Shown here piece after piece: positions 42,744 through 51,059 of a DNA stretch of 64,000 nt; positions within the stretch are counted from its first letter, which is position 1; the number at the start of each line of letters is the position of its first letter. This DNA comes from Shewanella khirikhana (GTDB lineage Bacteria > Pseudomonadota > Gammaproteobacteria > Enterobacterales > Shewanellaceae), in the NCBI RefSeq assembly GCF_003957745.1, contig NZ_CP020373.1:4623501-4687500 (forward strand), given 5' to 3'. Made by a program: the position numbers and the translations under genes. The notes under the pieces were generated by a model that worked only from the letters and a program-made list of their open reading frames with translations, was not told the DNA's origin and searched no databases.

Positions 42744-43628
42744 ATGTTCGACTACATCGCACCCGTGTTTCGTCCGCCCTCGGAATGGAAGTCACTGATA
42801 TTGCAGGTGACCAACGGTTGCAGCTACAACCGCTGCCGTTTTTGCGACATGTATACCGCCGAGCAGAAACGTTTTCGGGCCTTTAAAGAAGACAAAATCG
42901 AGGCGGATCTGGCCAAAGCCGCTGCCTCGGGCGTGCCCATCAGACGGGTGTTTCTGGCCGATGGCGATGCCATGACGCTGCCATTTGCCCGCCTCGAAGC
43001 CATCTTGCTGCTTATCAAACAATACCTGCCCGATGTGAGCCGGGTGAGCAGCTATTGTCTGCCGCGCAATCTGGCCAATAAGTCGGTGCCACAGTTGGCG
43101 CGGCTGCGGGAGCTGGGGCTCAGTTTGATGTATGTCGGCTGCGAGAGCGGCGATGATGAAGTGCTGGCCCGGGTTGCCAAGGGCGAAACCTTTGCCTCGT
43201 CGCTGGAGGCGCTGGAAAAAATCCGCGCCGCAGGGATGAAATCGTCGGTGATGATTTTAAATGGCCTCGGTGGCAAGGCTCTGTCGCATCAGCATGCGCT
43301 CAATTCTGCCCGGCTGATGAATGCCGCTCAGCCCGATTATCTGAGCACTCTGGTGGTGACATTGCCGCTTGGCAAGGCGCGGATGGATGAGGGTTTTGAT
43401 GGTGGTTTTGAGCTGCCGTCCCAGGCGGAACTGTTTACCGAAATGCACACGCTGCTGGCCAATCTTGAACTTGAGCAGACAGTGTTCCGCTCAGATCACG
43501 CTTCCAACTATCTGGTGTTGAAGGGCATTTTGGGGCGGGATAAGGATGCGCTGCTCAGGCAGGTTCAACTGGCGATGCAGGCGCCTGCCGAGGCAAATCT
43601 GCGACAGGAGTGGCAGCGGGGGCTGTAG
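42744..43628 (+). CDS. Radical SAM protein
   Basis: A 294-aa iron-sulfur enzyme. The cluster motif is CSYNRCRFC, i.e. C-x4-C-x2-C rather than the classical C-x3-C-x2-C, set in the stretch TNGCSYNRCRFCDMY that recurs in one subgroup of B12-less radical SAM proteins. Further marks are FLADGDAMTLP, the GCESGDDEVL segment near residue 130, and a core ending MILNGLGG. ATG 42744 has AAGGAT upstream at long spacing; the preceding open frame from 42630 looks non-coding. Reaction and substrate are unknown. Confidence 0.9.
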   Translation: MFDYIAPVFRPPSEWKSLILQVTNGCSYNRCRFCDMYTAEQKRFRAFKEDKIEADLAKAAASGVPIRRVFLADGDAMTLPFARLEAILLLIKQYLPDVSRVSSYCLPRNLANKSVPQLARLRELGLSLMYVGCESGDDEVLARVAKGETFASSLEALEKIRAAGMKSSVMILNGLGGKALSHQHALNSARLMNAAQPDYLSTLVVTLPLGKARMDEGFDGGFELPSQAELFTEMHTLLANLELEQTVFRSDHASNYLVLKGILGRDKDALLRQVQLAMQAPAEANLRQEWQRGL

Positions 43629-43699
43629 CGCTTGCTTGGCTCTCGTACTCGCTTCGCTGAGGCACAGGCAAGCCCAGAGCCGATATTGGAGGCGTACCA

Positions 43700-44638
43700 C
43701 TAGGATTGTGGCAGCTGTCCCTCGGCAATCATGTCTTTGGTCAGCTCGATACACAAATCTTTAAACCATTGGATTAATGGGTCTTTATGTACCCTTGCAT
43801 GCCAGTAAAGCATGCCTTCGATGGCCGGAATTTGTGCCAGCGCCAGGTGCTGCAGGCCTTCGCTGCGGGCTAAGAATCGCTCCGGCAGGAATGCCAGGTG
43901 CCTGCCGGCCTTCAGGGATTGTTGCAGTACCAGAATCGAAGAGCAGCTGAAGCTGCATTTGCGGCCAAGGCCCAGTTCCTGCGCCAACAGGTCGATTTGC
44001 TGTTCAATCAGATTCGAGGCGCTGAAGCGGGCATGATCCCACTCGAACACGTCTTCAATCGTCGGCTTTGCCAGCTTGGCGATGGGATGATTTGGGCTGA
44101 AAAACACCAGATATTGCTCGCGGGTGGTGCGGCGGCCATAAATGTTGGGTGGCGGCATTTCCACCCCGCCTACCGCCAAGTCGAGCTCACCCGACTCCAA
44201 CATGGAAAAGATATCCGACGGTTTATGGATAAACTCCAGCTCCACATTGGGCGCATCCACCATCAACCGCTCCAGCAGTCTCGGCACAAAGGCCTCGGCC
44301 ACATCGGCCACCAGGCTGAAGCGAATTTTACCGCTGGCTTCCTCCGGCAAAAATGGCTTTTGCAGCAGTAGTCGGCTGGATAGCTGCAGCCACTGGTGCA
44401 GCGGCTGGTACAGCTTGAGCGCCTTGTCGGTGGCGGCAATGCCCTGGCCTTGCTTAACAAACAGCGGCTCATCAAACAGCTTGTGCAGTTTTTTCAGGTT
44501 CTGGCTCATGGCCGGTTGTGACAGGCCCAGCCGCTCGGCGCTGCGCGAGACACTCTGCTCTTCAATCAATACCGCAAGACACAGCAGCAGATTGAGGTCG
44601 CAACTACGGATACGGGCGATGTCGGCCTGATTCAACAT
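43700..44638 (-). CDS. LysR-family regulator (downstream of tandem pair)
   Basis: A 312-aa LysR regulator. The winged helix (about 5-65) contains DLNLLLCLAVLIEEQSVSRS and GLSQPAMSQNLKKL. The effector domain follows; LELVVP-type hinge is replaced by VELEFIHKPSDIFSMLE. It belongs to the NodD/NahR-like group (FVKQGQGIAATDKAL). Its ATG lies inside the end of the upstream LysR gene (7-nt overlap), so the two are translated together. The two are paralogues only in broad design. Target unknown; the gene downstream is convergent. Confidence 0.9.
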   Translation of the reverse strand: MLNQADIARIRSCDLNLLLCLAVLIEEQSVSRSAERLGLSQPAMSQNLKKLHKLFDEPLFVKQGQGIAATDKALKLYQPLHQWLQLSSRLLLQKPFLPEEASGKIRFSLVADVAEAFVPRLLERLMVDAPNVELEFIHKPSDIFSMLESGELDLAVGGVEMPPPNIYGRRTTREQYLVFFSPNHPIAKLAKPTIEDVFEWDHARFSASNLIEQQIDLLAQELGLGRKCSFSCSSILVLQQSLKAGRHLAFLPERFLARSEGLQHLALAQIPAIEGMLYWHARVHKDPLIQWFKDLCIELTKDMIAEGQLPQS

Positions 44639-45549
44639 AATGAAAACTCTTTGGATAACAGGCTGGCCTTCACTAATGACGCCAGCTCGTTTCGAAAATA
44701 CAGATGCAGTTGTCTGTGCCTTGGACGGTCCGCCCAGCACAGCTGCAAATCGAGGTATTGGGGCTCGCCAAACCAGACCAGCCGCTGTTGTATTTCTGCG
44801 GGCAATACCAGCACCGCATGATGGGGCAGCAGGGTGGCGGTTCCGGCCTGGCGCAGACCATTGACCAGCACGCTTAAGGATTCGGACGACAGCAAATAAC
44901 CCTGCGCCGCATCATCCATGGCCTGCAGACTTTGCTGCTGCTTTAACTGGCCGTGCTCCTGAAACTGGTAACTGAGCAGTCGCTTGGGGCCTGAATCACT
45001 ATCCAGGGTGGCATATTGCCAGCAAGCCTTGCCGATGCTGGTGTGCCTGATACCTTTGGGAAAGCTGTCGTAAAACCCCAGCACCAAATCCAGTCTGTCC
45101 CGCAGCAGCGACTGAAAACAGTCTTTGTGCTGGGCCTGATAGTCCAGCGTCAGCCCCGGCGCACGTTCAACAAAGTGGCTGATAAGGTCGGGAATAAGCA
45201 GCTGAGCCGCCACATCATTCATGGCGAAGCGTACCTGCTCCTGCGCCTTGGCCGGGTCGAAACTCTGATCCCCCAGCAGCGCCGATGCCATGGTGAGGCA
45301 GTTTTGTAGCTCAGGAAGCATGGCTTCTGCCTTGCTCGACAGGGTCATGCCGTTGTGACTTTTAATCAGCAGGGGATCTTCAAACAGCACTCTTAAGCGG
45401 TTCAATGCCTGGCTCATGGCCGATTGGGACATTCCCAGTGCCTGGGCGGCGCGTGACACATGGGCGTGCTCCAGCAGTACCGACAGGGTAAACAGGGCAT
45501 TGAGATCGCTCGCTCTGAGCTTTTCAAGGTTTTGGTCCGAAAGGGGCAT
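44632..45549 (-). CDS. LysR-family regulator (upstream of tandem pair)
   Basis: A 305-aa LysR regulator. The helix-turn-helix includes DLNALFTLSVLLEHAHVSRA and GMSQSAMSQALNRLRVLFEDPLL, very like its downstream partner. The effector domain includes PDLISHFVERAPGLTL. I took ATG 45549, matching the family N-terminus; the frame runs open to 45855 without a ribosome binding site. It overlaps the following LysR gene by 7 nt. No obvious target gene adjoins; about 320 nt of upstream DNA holds a nested inverted repeat. Confidence 0.9.
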   Translation of the reverse strand: MPLSDQNLEKLRASDLNALFTLSVLLEHAHVSRAAQALGMSQSAMSQALNRLRVLFEDPLLIKSHNGMTLSSKAEAMLPELQNCLTMASALLGDQSFDPAKAQEQVRFAMNDVAAQLLIPDLISHFVERAPGLTLDYQAQHKDCFQSLLRDRLDLVLGFYDSFPKGIRHTSIGKACWQYATLDSDSGPKRLLSYQFQEHGQLKQQQSLQAMDDAAQGYLLSSESLSVLVNGLRQAGTATLLPHHAVLVLPAEIQQRLVWFGEPQYLDLQLCWADRPRHRQLHLYFRNELASLVKASLLSKEFSLC

Positions 45550-45871
45550 CCGTGTCTCACAGCAGGGGGTAACCCGCTGACTATAAAATGAAAGCACCCT
45601 TATCGCAAAATTAGCTGCACAAACCCTATGGATATAAAAAAAGGCCATTCCATGGCCCCGGATCACAAAGGCTGAAAGCGCCGTCCCCTCCACTCGCTCT
45701 GCTTTCTGTCGGGGAATTGCCGGGGGGAGCTGCATAGCGGCTATGCATGATTGGCAATTCTGAGCAGAACGAGCTTGCCCGAAGCGTGGTTGACTCAAAG
45801 TGGCAGTCATTGAATCAACCGGGAGGTTGGGCAATCCATCAGCCCCACTATCCAAACCTTGAAGGTACCCC
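45550..45871. other. Gene-free stretch upstream of the tandem LysR genes
   Basis: No ORF with a credible start. The main content is the nested inverted repeat at 45693-45773, listed separately. A minus-strand promoter for the LysR pair must lie between it and 45549, but no strong -10/-35 pair stands out. Confidence 0.5.
45693..45773. repeat. Nested three-level inverted repeat
   Basis: Three arm pairs nest around one centre: CTCGCTCTGCT/AGCAGAACGAG (45693-45703 / 45763-45773, 10 of 11), GAATTGCC/GGCAATTC (45714-45721 / 45753-45760, perfect), and TGCATAGC-G-GCTATGCA (45731-45747, perfect). It would fold as an 81-nt hairpin with bulges on either DNA strand or as RNA. It is not followed by a T-run, so it is not a simple terminator. 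Confidence 0.65.
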
Positions 45872-46894
45872 TTACGGGGCTACCTGAATTTGCTTCTCGG
45901 CGGTCAGGGTCACAATCACCCGACGCTCCAGCTGACGTTCGTTGATGCTGTCGCCATGGGCCTGAGTTTCACCCTCGGCGCGCTGGTCCATGGACTGCAC
46001 GTCAACACCGTGGCTGGCCAGATAATCGGTCACTGTGGCAACACGCTTCTCAGACAGCATCTGGTTGTAGCTGGCGTCGCCCTGGTTGTCGGCCTGACCG
46101 ATAAGCACAATGGCGTCTTTGTCGTTTTGCTTTGACAGGTCCACGATTTGGTCCAGCTTGGCCTGGCCTTCGTCGGTCAGAGCGGCTGAATCAAAGCCGA
46201 ACAGTACTGCAACGCTGGTGCTCTCGGTGCGGGTTTCCACCACAGGGCGAGGCATCGGCTTGGTTTGCTTGTCGATGACCGCAGGCAGTGTCACGGCTGT
46301 TACCGGAGCTGGCTTGGCGCCAAAGCGGTAGGTCAACTGCACGCCAACGGTTTCGGCGTCCATATGGGCGGTTTCCCATGCGGTTTCATCGATATCGGTG
46401 AAACGGCGGTACTTGGCGGTCACGTCCATATTGTCGGTGATGCGATAGCCGATACCGGCGCCCACATAGGGAGAGGTGTCAGTGGCACTCACGTACTTGC
46501 CCACGCCCATCTGGTGCTCGAGGTGGTACTGATAGGCACCCGCCTCACCGGTCAAAAACCATTTTTCAGACAGTGGCAGGGTACCCACAATGCCGAGGGT
46601 GGCACCGCTCACGTCGATGTTCTGCCCCTGAGCTGCTGCACCGCGCATATCGGTGGCATCCAGGGTGCCCAGGTCTTGCCAGCCAGCTTCGACGGCAAAA
46701 TATTTGTTCAGTTGATAACCTGCAACAGCATTCCAGGCGGTGTCGTCACCGTCTTTCAGGTGGCTGTCGGTGCTGACATTGTTGAAGTCAGTCTGGCCGG
46801 CGCCGGCGCCGAAGTAGAAACCGCTCTCAGGTGCTGCGGCGTTGGCATAAGAGGTAGCAGCAATCAGGGCCAGTGCAATCATTGACTTTTTCAT
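45872..46894 (-). CDS. OmpA-family outer-membrane protein
   Basis: A 340-aa protein. Signal peptide MKKSMIALALIAATSYANAA, then an 8-strand OmpA beta-barrel (about 22-195, ending VQLTYRFG), a short Pro-rich hinge, and a C-terminal OmpA/MotB peptidoglycan-binding domain (about 225-335) with VLFGFDSAALTDEGQ and NQMLSEKRVATVTDYL...NERQLERRV. It anchors the outer membrane to the cell wall. RBS AAGGAGT lies before the ATG. It is monocistronic; upstream is an A+T-rich promoter region with the palindrome CTAATA/TATTAG (46981-46997). Confidence 0.94.
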   Translation of the reverse strand: MKKSMIALALIAATSYANAAAPESGFYFGAGAGQTDFNNVSTDSHLKDGDDTAWNAVAGYQLNKYFAVEAGWQDLGTLDATDMRGAAAQGQNIDVSGATLGIVGTLPLSEKWFLTGEAGAYQYHLEHQMGVGKYVSATDTSPYVGAGIGYRITDNMDVTAKYRRFTDIDETAWETAHMDAETVGVQLTYRFGAKPAPVTAVTLPAVIDKQTKPMPRPVVETRTESTSVAVLFGFDSAALTDEGQAKLDQIVDLSKQNDKDAIVLIGQADNQGDASYNQMLSEKRVATVTDYLASHGVDVQSMDQRAEGETQAHGDSINERQLERRVIVTLTAEKQIQVAP

Positions 46895-47055
46895 CGTTCA
46901 CTCCTTGGTGTTGAAATACTTTGTTTTCGAAAGTGAGGCCATTGTAGGCAAGGCAATGGTGATGAACGATAAGGCGAATCTAATATTGATTATTAGCTGT
47001 GGTTATATGTATTTGCCGGACGAATGAATGGCACAAGAACGGATAAGCAGAAAAA

Positions 47056-47087
47056 ATAAAGGCCCCGCCAGATGCGGAGCCTTTATT
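47056..47087 (-). terminator. mscS terminator
   Basis: Stem AATAAAGGC.CCGC/GCGG.GCCTTTATT with one mismatch; on the minus strand it is followed by a T-rich run. It lies about 95 nt beyond the mscS stop. Confidence 0.65.
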
Positions 47088-47179
47088 GGTGAGCTTTATT
47101 GCGGGTGCTGATTGGCTGGTCTTCGATGACCCCGTCAGCGCTTATGAATGGTGTGTCCCCGGCGTTGACTGGCGTGGAC

Positions 47180-48019
47180 TCATTCCGAAATAAGATGCAC
47201 TTCACGGCTGGGGCAGGGGATCTTGATGGCGGCTGCCTTCAGCGCTTTGTGGATTGCCTGATGAGTGATGTATTTGTCCTGGAAGTAGCTTTGGGTTGGC
47301 AGCCAATAGCGGATACCTATCTCGATGCCTATGGCATTAAAGCCGTTAATACCCACCTGAGGTGGATGTTCGGCGCTGAGGCGGCCGCTTTGGCACAGGG
47401 CGTCGTTGATAAGGGCCACCACTGCCTCGGCATCTTCCTGATAAGCAATATTGAAATGGCTTTCCACCAATTTGAACTCGAAGGAGTTATGCAGGATTTC
47501 GCCGACAATATGCTTGTTGGGGATGCTGATTTGCTCGCCTTCTTCATTGGTCAGAATGGTCATGCCCAGCAGTATGTCTTTTACTACGCCGGTGACGCCG
47601 CGCACGCTGATGGTGTTACCCACCACGAAGGGGCGGGTGACTATGATGGTGATCCCGGCGGCGTAGTTGGACAGCATTCCCTGAATGGCAAGACCCGCAC
47701 CAAGGGAGGCAGCACCTATGGCGGCGACCATAGGGGTGACACTGATCCCAAGCTTACTCAGGGCGACAATGGCCACCATAATCACAATCAAAATACGGAT
47801 AAGGTTGGTGGCAAAGTTGCTCAGGGTGATATCGATTTCATGCTTTTCGAGCTGCTTGGCCACCATAGAAGCCACCTTTTTCGCCAGCCACAGGCCCGCG
47901 AGAAAGATGAGGATGGCGCCCATCAATTGAAAGCTGTAATTCACCAGATATTGGTAAATGATGTCGTAGGCGCCCTGAAGCTGCGCCAGTTCCTGTTCCA
48001 GACTCGAATTCATGTCCAT
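47180..48019 (-). CDS. Small-conductance mechanosensitive channel (MscS family)
   Basis: A 279-aa inner-membrane channel close in length to E. coli MscS (286 aa). Three TM helices: about 28-48, 64-86, and the pore-lining TM3 (VAAIGAASLGAGLAIQGML), with its Ala/Gly ridge, followed by the beta domain (NTISVRGVTGVVKDI) and an alpha/beta C-terminal cage. It opens under membrane tension to release solutes on hypo-osmotic shock. ATG 48019 is a near choice; the second ATG (48013) has the better-spaced AAGGAA. It is divergent from the decarboxylase gene. Confidence 0.94.
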   Translation of the reverse strand: MDMNSSLEQELAQLQGAYDIIYQYLVNYSFQLMGAILIFLAGLWLAKKVASMVAKQLEKHEIDITLSNFATNLIRILIVIMVAIVALSKLGISVTPMVAAIGAASLGAGLAIQGMLSNYAAGITIIVTRPFVVGNTISVRGVTGVVKDILLGMTILTNEEGEQISIPNKHIVGEILHNSFEFKLVESHFNIAYQEDAEAVVALINDALCQSGRLSAEHPPQVGINGFNAIGIEIGIRYWLPTQSYFQDKYITHQAIHKALKAAAIKIPCPSREVHLISE

Positions 48020-48186
48020 ATTTCCTTTATCTTTGCCTCAAGCTGAGGGCAAGGGACATCTTAGCCAATCAACAGCAGAAATGAGAGCAAAAAAATGCAG
48101 ATGGGTACCGATTTTGTGGCTGCAAAACCTTCTATATCTTTTTGTTTTTATTAATTAAAACGCACCGTTCAATATATTTGACTTTT

Positions 48187-48225
48187 CATGAATAATAAAT
48201 TACGCAAATCGCATAAAAATTCGTT
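48187..48225. promoter_or_regulatory. Tandem ARG-box-like sites upstream of the decarboxylase
   Basis: Cores TGAATAATAAATTA (48189-48202) and CGCATAAAAATTCG (48210-48223) match the ArgR core TGAATWWWWATTCA at 12 and 11 of 14 positions. The cores are 7 bp apart, i.e. 21 bp centre to centre, exactly the spacing of paired 18-bp ARG boxes with a 3-bp gap. They lie about 95-130 nt before the decarboxylase ATG in an A+T-rich divergent promoter. A+T richness raises the chance of a false match. Confidence 0.5.
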
Positions 48226-48317
48226 GCATCTTCATAAAAAATAGCGTCTACTTCGCTCGATTTTTAGCGGCAGACTGCCATCTTTTATTTAGGCGAAGCA
48301 TAGGAGACCAAGGGCCA

Positions 48318-49493
48318 ATGAGCCAATTTCAATCTATTGACGTTGCTGATTTTTATGACAGTGAAACCTTTGCGCGAATTCAGGAATTCGCCAAGGACAA
48401 GGCAACCCCTTTCGTGGTGATTGATACCAATATCATCGCGAAGCAATACGATGACATGGTGACTAACTTTCCCTTTGCCAACGTTTATTATGCAGTTAAG
48501 GCCAATCCGGCGAAGGAAATCCTGACGCTGCTGAAAGACAAGGGCTCCAATTTCGATATCGCCTCCATCTATGAGCTGGATATGGTGATGGCCGTGGGCG
48601 TAAGCGCCGATCGGGTCAGCTTTGGCAATACCATCAAGAAGCGCAAAGACGTGCGTGCCTTCTTTGAGCGCGGTGTTCGCCTTTTTGCATCCGACTCTGA
48701 AGCGGATCTGCGCATGATTGCCGAAGAAGCTCCCGGCTCAAAAGTGTATGTGCGCATTCTGACCGAAGGCTCACAAACCGCTGACTGGCCGCTGTCGCGT
48801 AAGTTCGGCTGCCAGAATGAAATGGCCTACGAGCTACTTGCCCTGGCCAAAGAGCTGGGCCTTGACCCCTATGGCATTTCCTTCCACGTGGGCTCACAGC
48901 AGCGCGATATCGGCGCCTGGGATGCGGCGATTGGCAAGGTGAAGGTGTTGTTCGACCGTCTGCGCGACGATCACGGCATTACCCTCAAGATGATCAACAT
49001 GGGTGGTGGTTTCCCGGCCAACTATATCGACAAGACCAATCAGCTTGGTGTTTATGCCCAGCAGATCAAACACTTCCTCAAAGAAGACTTTGGTGACGAA
49101 CTGCCGGAGATCATTCTGGAGCCGGGCCGTTCGCTGATTTCCAACGCCGGTGTGCTGGTATCGGAAGTGGTGCTGATCAGCCGTAAATCTCACACGGCGC
49201 TGGAGCGTTGGGTGTATACCGACGTGGGTAAGTTCTCCGGTCTGATTGAGACCATGGATGAAGCCATCAAGTACCCAATTTACACCGAGGCCAAGGGTGA
49301 GCTGGAGAAATGTGTGATTGCCGGTCCTACCTGCGACAGCGCCGACATTATGTATGAGCACTACGCATACGGCCTGCCCGCTGATCTGGCCATTGGCGAT
49401 CGCCTCTACTGGCTGACTGCGGGCGCGTACACCACGACCTATTCAGCTGTGTGCTTCAATGGTTTCCCACCGCTGAAAGACTACTACCTGTAA
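48318..49493 (+). CDS. Type III PLP-dependent decarboxylase (ornithine/lysine decarboxylase-like)
   Basis: A 391-aa enzyme with an alanine-racemase-like barrel. The PLP Lys is in YAVKANP near residue 56, the glycine-rich phosphate loop MGGGFPANY near 230, EPGRSLISNAG near 275, and the catalytic Cys in GPTCDSAD near 335. This is the eukaryotic-type ornithine decarboxylase family, which in bacteria includes ornithine, lysine and dual-specificity enzymes for polyamine synthesis. Which substrate dominates cannot be told reliably. RBS AGGAGA precedes the ATG. Tandem ARG-box-like sites lie upstream. It is monocistronic and ended by a strong terminator. Confidence 0.9.
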   Translation: MSQFQSIDVADFYDSETFARIQEFAKDKATPFVVIDTNIIAKQYDDMVTNFPFANVYYAVKANPAKEILTLLKDKGSNFDIASIYELDMVMAVGVSADRVSFGNTIKKRKDVRAFFERGVRLFASDSEADLRMIAEEAPGSKVYVRILTEGSQTADWPLSRKFGCQNEMAYELLALAKELGLDPYGISFHVGSQQRDIGAWDAAIGKVKVLFDRLRDDHGITLKMINMGGGFPANYIDKTNQLGVYAQQIKHFLKEDFGDELPEIILEPGRSLISNAGVLVSEVVLISRKSHTALERWVYTDVGKFSGLIETMDEAIKYPIYTEAKGELEKCVIAGPTCDSADIMYEHYAYGLPADLAIGDRLYWLTAGAYTTTYSAVCFNGFPPLKDYYL

Positions 49494-49507
49494 CGGTTTT
49501 CCCATAA

Positions 49508-49541
49508 AAGAAGGGCGCCTTATCGGCGCCCTTCGCTTTTT
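49508..49541 (+). terminator. Decarboxylase terminator
   Basis: Stem GAAGGGCGCC/GGCGCCCTTC (49510-49534) then GCTTTTTG. Confidence 0.85.
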
Positions 49542-49565
49542 GAAGCAGCAGCTAACAGGGTGACA

Positions 49566-49781
49566 TCAGTTGTCGTATGACTTGAGGATTTGGTGTATTT
49601 CCTCTTTCAAGTGCAGCTTCTTCTGCTTCAAAACTTTCAATTCCGGGGTGCTGTCGCTGGCTGGATGTCTCTCCAATTCTGTGATTTCTTTGTCTAGCTC
49701 ATTGTGTTCATTAAACTTTTTAATAAAGTGCGCATCTTCGGTTTTTAATTTGGTGATCAGCTCTCGGTACTCTGGAAACAT
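49566..49781 (-). CDS. YdcH family protein (DUF465)
   Basis: A 71-aa all-helical coiled-coil protein. The DUF465 pattern is clear: MFPEYRELITKLKTEDAHF, KFNEHNELDKEI, LKQKKLHLKEEIHQIL. Function unknown; family members are small cytosolic proteins. RBS AAGGA lies before the ATG at somewhat long spacing. It is convergent with the decarboxylase gene and divergent from udp. Confidence 0.92.
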   Translation of the reverse strand: MFPEYRELITKLKTEDAHFIKKFNEHNELDKEITELERHPASDSTPELKVLKQKKLHLKEEIHQILKSYDN

Positions 49782-49853
49782 CGGCAGCGTCCTTTTTTAC
49801 AGGTGTTTTTTCTTGGGTTCACCTTAACCCTACGCCTGAGTTTCAGGGCAAAA

Positions 49854-49950
49854 AGTGATCTGGATCACCAAACGAATATCATTAAATTAAGCTATTTATT
49901 TTTAAGGTTTTTATTGTGAATTGACCACAGGATTTGCCACTGTGATCACA
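49854..49950 (+). promoter_or_regulatory. CRP-like sites upstream of udp
   Basis: GTGATC-TG-GATCAC (49855-49868) is a strong dyad close to the CRP consensus, and the palindrome TGTGATCACA lies at 49941-49950. A third GTGATC is near 50073. E. coli udp is controlled by CRP and CytR; similar control is inferred here. The rest of the 380-nt gap (49782-50161) shows only a small GGCC/GGCC hairpin near 49965. Confidence 0.5.
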
Positions 49951-50161
49951 ATTGCGGGAATCGGCCTTTCGGCCAATGGAATCGCGACCCATGGCTGCTA
50001 TCTTATTAATCAGCAGATTAGTTTGTTTGGTAACTCTATTACGACATAACCTTTACGCATTGGCAGAAATTTCGTGATCAAGTTAACCTTATCGGCTTCG
50101 ATACTAGGTTAAAGTCGAAGCTATTAGAATTTTATTATCAAAAATGAAAGGGGTTTTCACC

Positions 50162-50920
50162 ATGGCTGATGTATTTCACCTGGGTTTGACAAAAGACATG
50201 CTCGACGGCGCCACCCTGGCGATTGTGCCGGGCGACCCGGAGCGCGTGAAGCGAATCGCCGAACTGATGGATAAGCCAACCTTCCTGGCAAGCCACCGCG
50301 AATTCACCACTTACCTGGCCTATCTGGACGGCAAGCCTGTGGTGGTTTGCTCTACTGGTATTGGTGGTCCATCTACCTCTATCGCCGTGGAAGAGCTGGC
50401 TCAGCTGGGCATCAACACCTTCCTGCGCGTGGGCACCACGGGTGCCATTCAGCCCCATGTGAACGTGGGCGACCTGATTGTGACCCAGGCATCTGTGCGT
50501 CTCGATGGCGCCAGCCTGCACTTTGCTCCTATGGAGTTCCCTGCGGTGGCCAACTTTGAATGTACCAGCGCCATGGTAGCGGCCTGCCGCGATGCCGGTG
50601 TTGAGCCACACGTTGGTGTAACAGCCTCCAGCGACACCTTCTACCCAGGTCAGGAGCGCTACGATACTGTATCTGGCCGCGTGACCCGTCGTTTTGAAGG
50701 TTCCATGAAAGAGTGGCAGGACATGGGCGTGCTGAACTACGAGATGGAGTCCGCCACCCTGTTCACCATGTGTGCCTCTCAAGGCTGGCGTGCTGCCTGT
50801 GTGGCCGGTGTGATTGTAAACCGCACCCAGCAGGAGATCCCGGACGAGTCCACCATGAAGAACACTGAAGTCAGTGCTGTGTCTGTGGTTGTGGCTGCGG
50901 CCCGCAAGCTGCTGGCCTGA
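50162..50920 (+). CDS. udp: Uridine phosphorylase
   Basis: A 252-aa hexameric nucleoside phosphorylase that splits uridine into uracil and ribose-1-phosphate in the cytoplasm. Almost every E. coli Udp signature is present: VFHLGLTKDML, AIVPGDPERV, STGIGGPSTSIAVEEL, RVGTTGAIQPHVNVGDL, NYEMESATLFTM. Length equals the E. coli enzyme (253 aa). I used ATG 50162 behind AAAGGGG; the upstream ATG at 50144 is part of the ribosome binding site. It is monocistronic and ended by a strong terminator. CRP-like sites upstream suggest carbon control. Confidence 0.97.
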   Translation: MADVFHLGLTKDMLDGATLAIVPGDPERVKRIAELMDKPTFLASHREFTTYLAYLDGKPVVVCSTGIGGPSTSIAVEELAQLGINTFLRVGTTGAIQPHVNVGDLIVTQASVRLDGASLHFAPMEFPAVANFECTSAMVAACRDAGVEPHVGVTASSDTFYPGQERYDTVSGRVTRRFEGSMKEWQDMGVLNYEMESATLFTMCASQGWRAACVAGVIVNRTQQEIPDESTMKNTEVSAVSVVVAAARKLLA

Positions 50921-50933
50921 TCCCGGCTCGATT

Positions 50934-50961
50934 AAAAAGGCGCCCTCGGGGCGCTTTTTTT
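50934..50961 (+). terminator. udp terminator
   Basis: Stem GCGCCC/GGGCGC with 3-nt loop and a 7-nt T-run. Confidence 0.87.
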
Positions 50962-51059
50962 ATGGCCGAAAAAATTCCATCACGATTGACATAATATGTC
51001 GCCAAGCTGAAAAACTGCTGTTATAGTCGTGTCAGGATCGCACTGGATTGGAGGGGGAG

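Noticed and set aside
45550..45855. N-terminal extension of the upstream LysR protein (102 residues)
   Set aside because: Frame is open but the family N-terminus is at 45549; the extension would cover the nested inverted repeat and has no Shine-Dalgarno.
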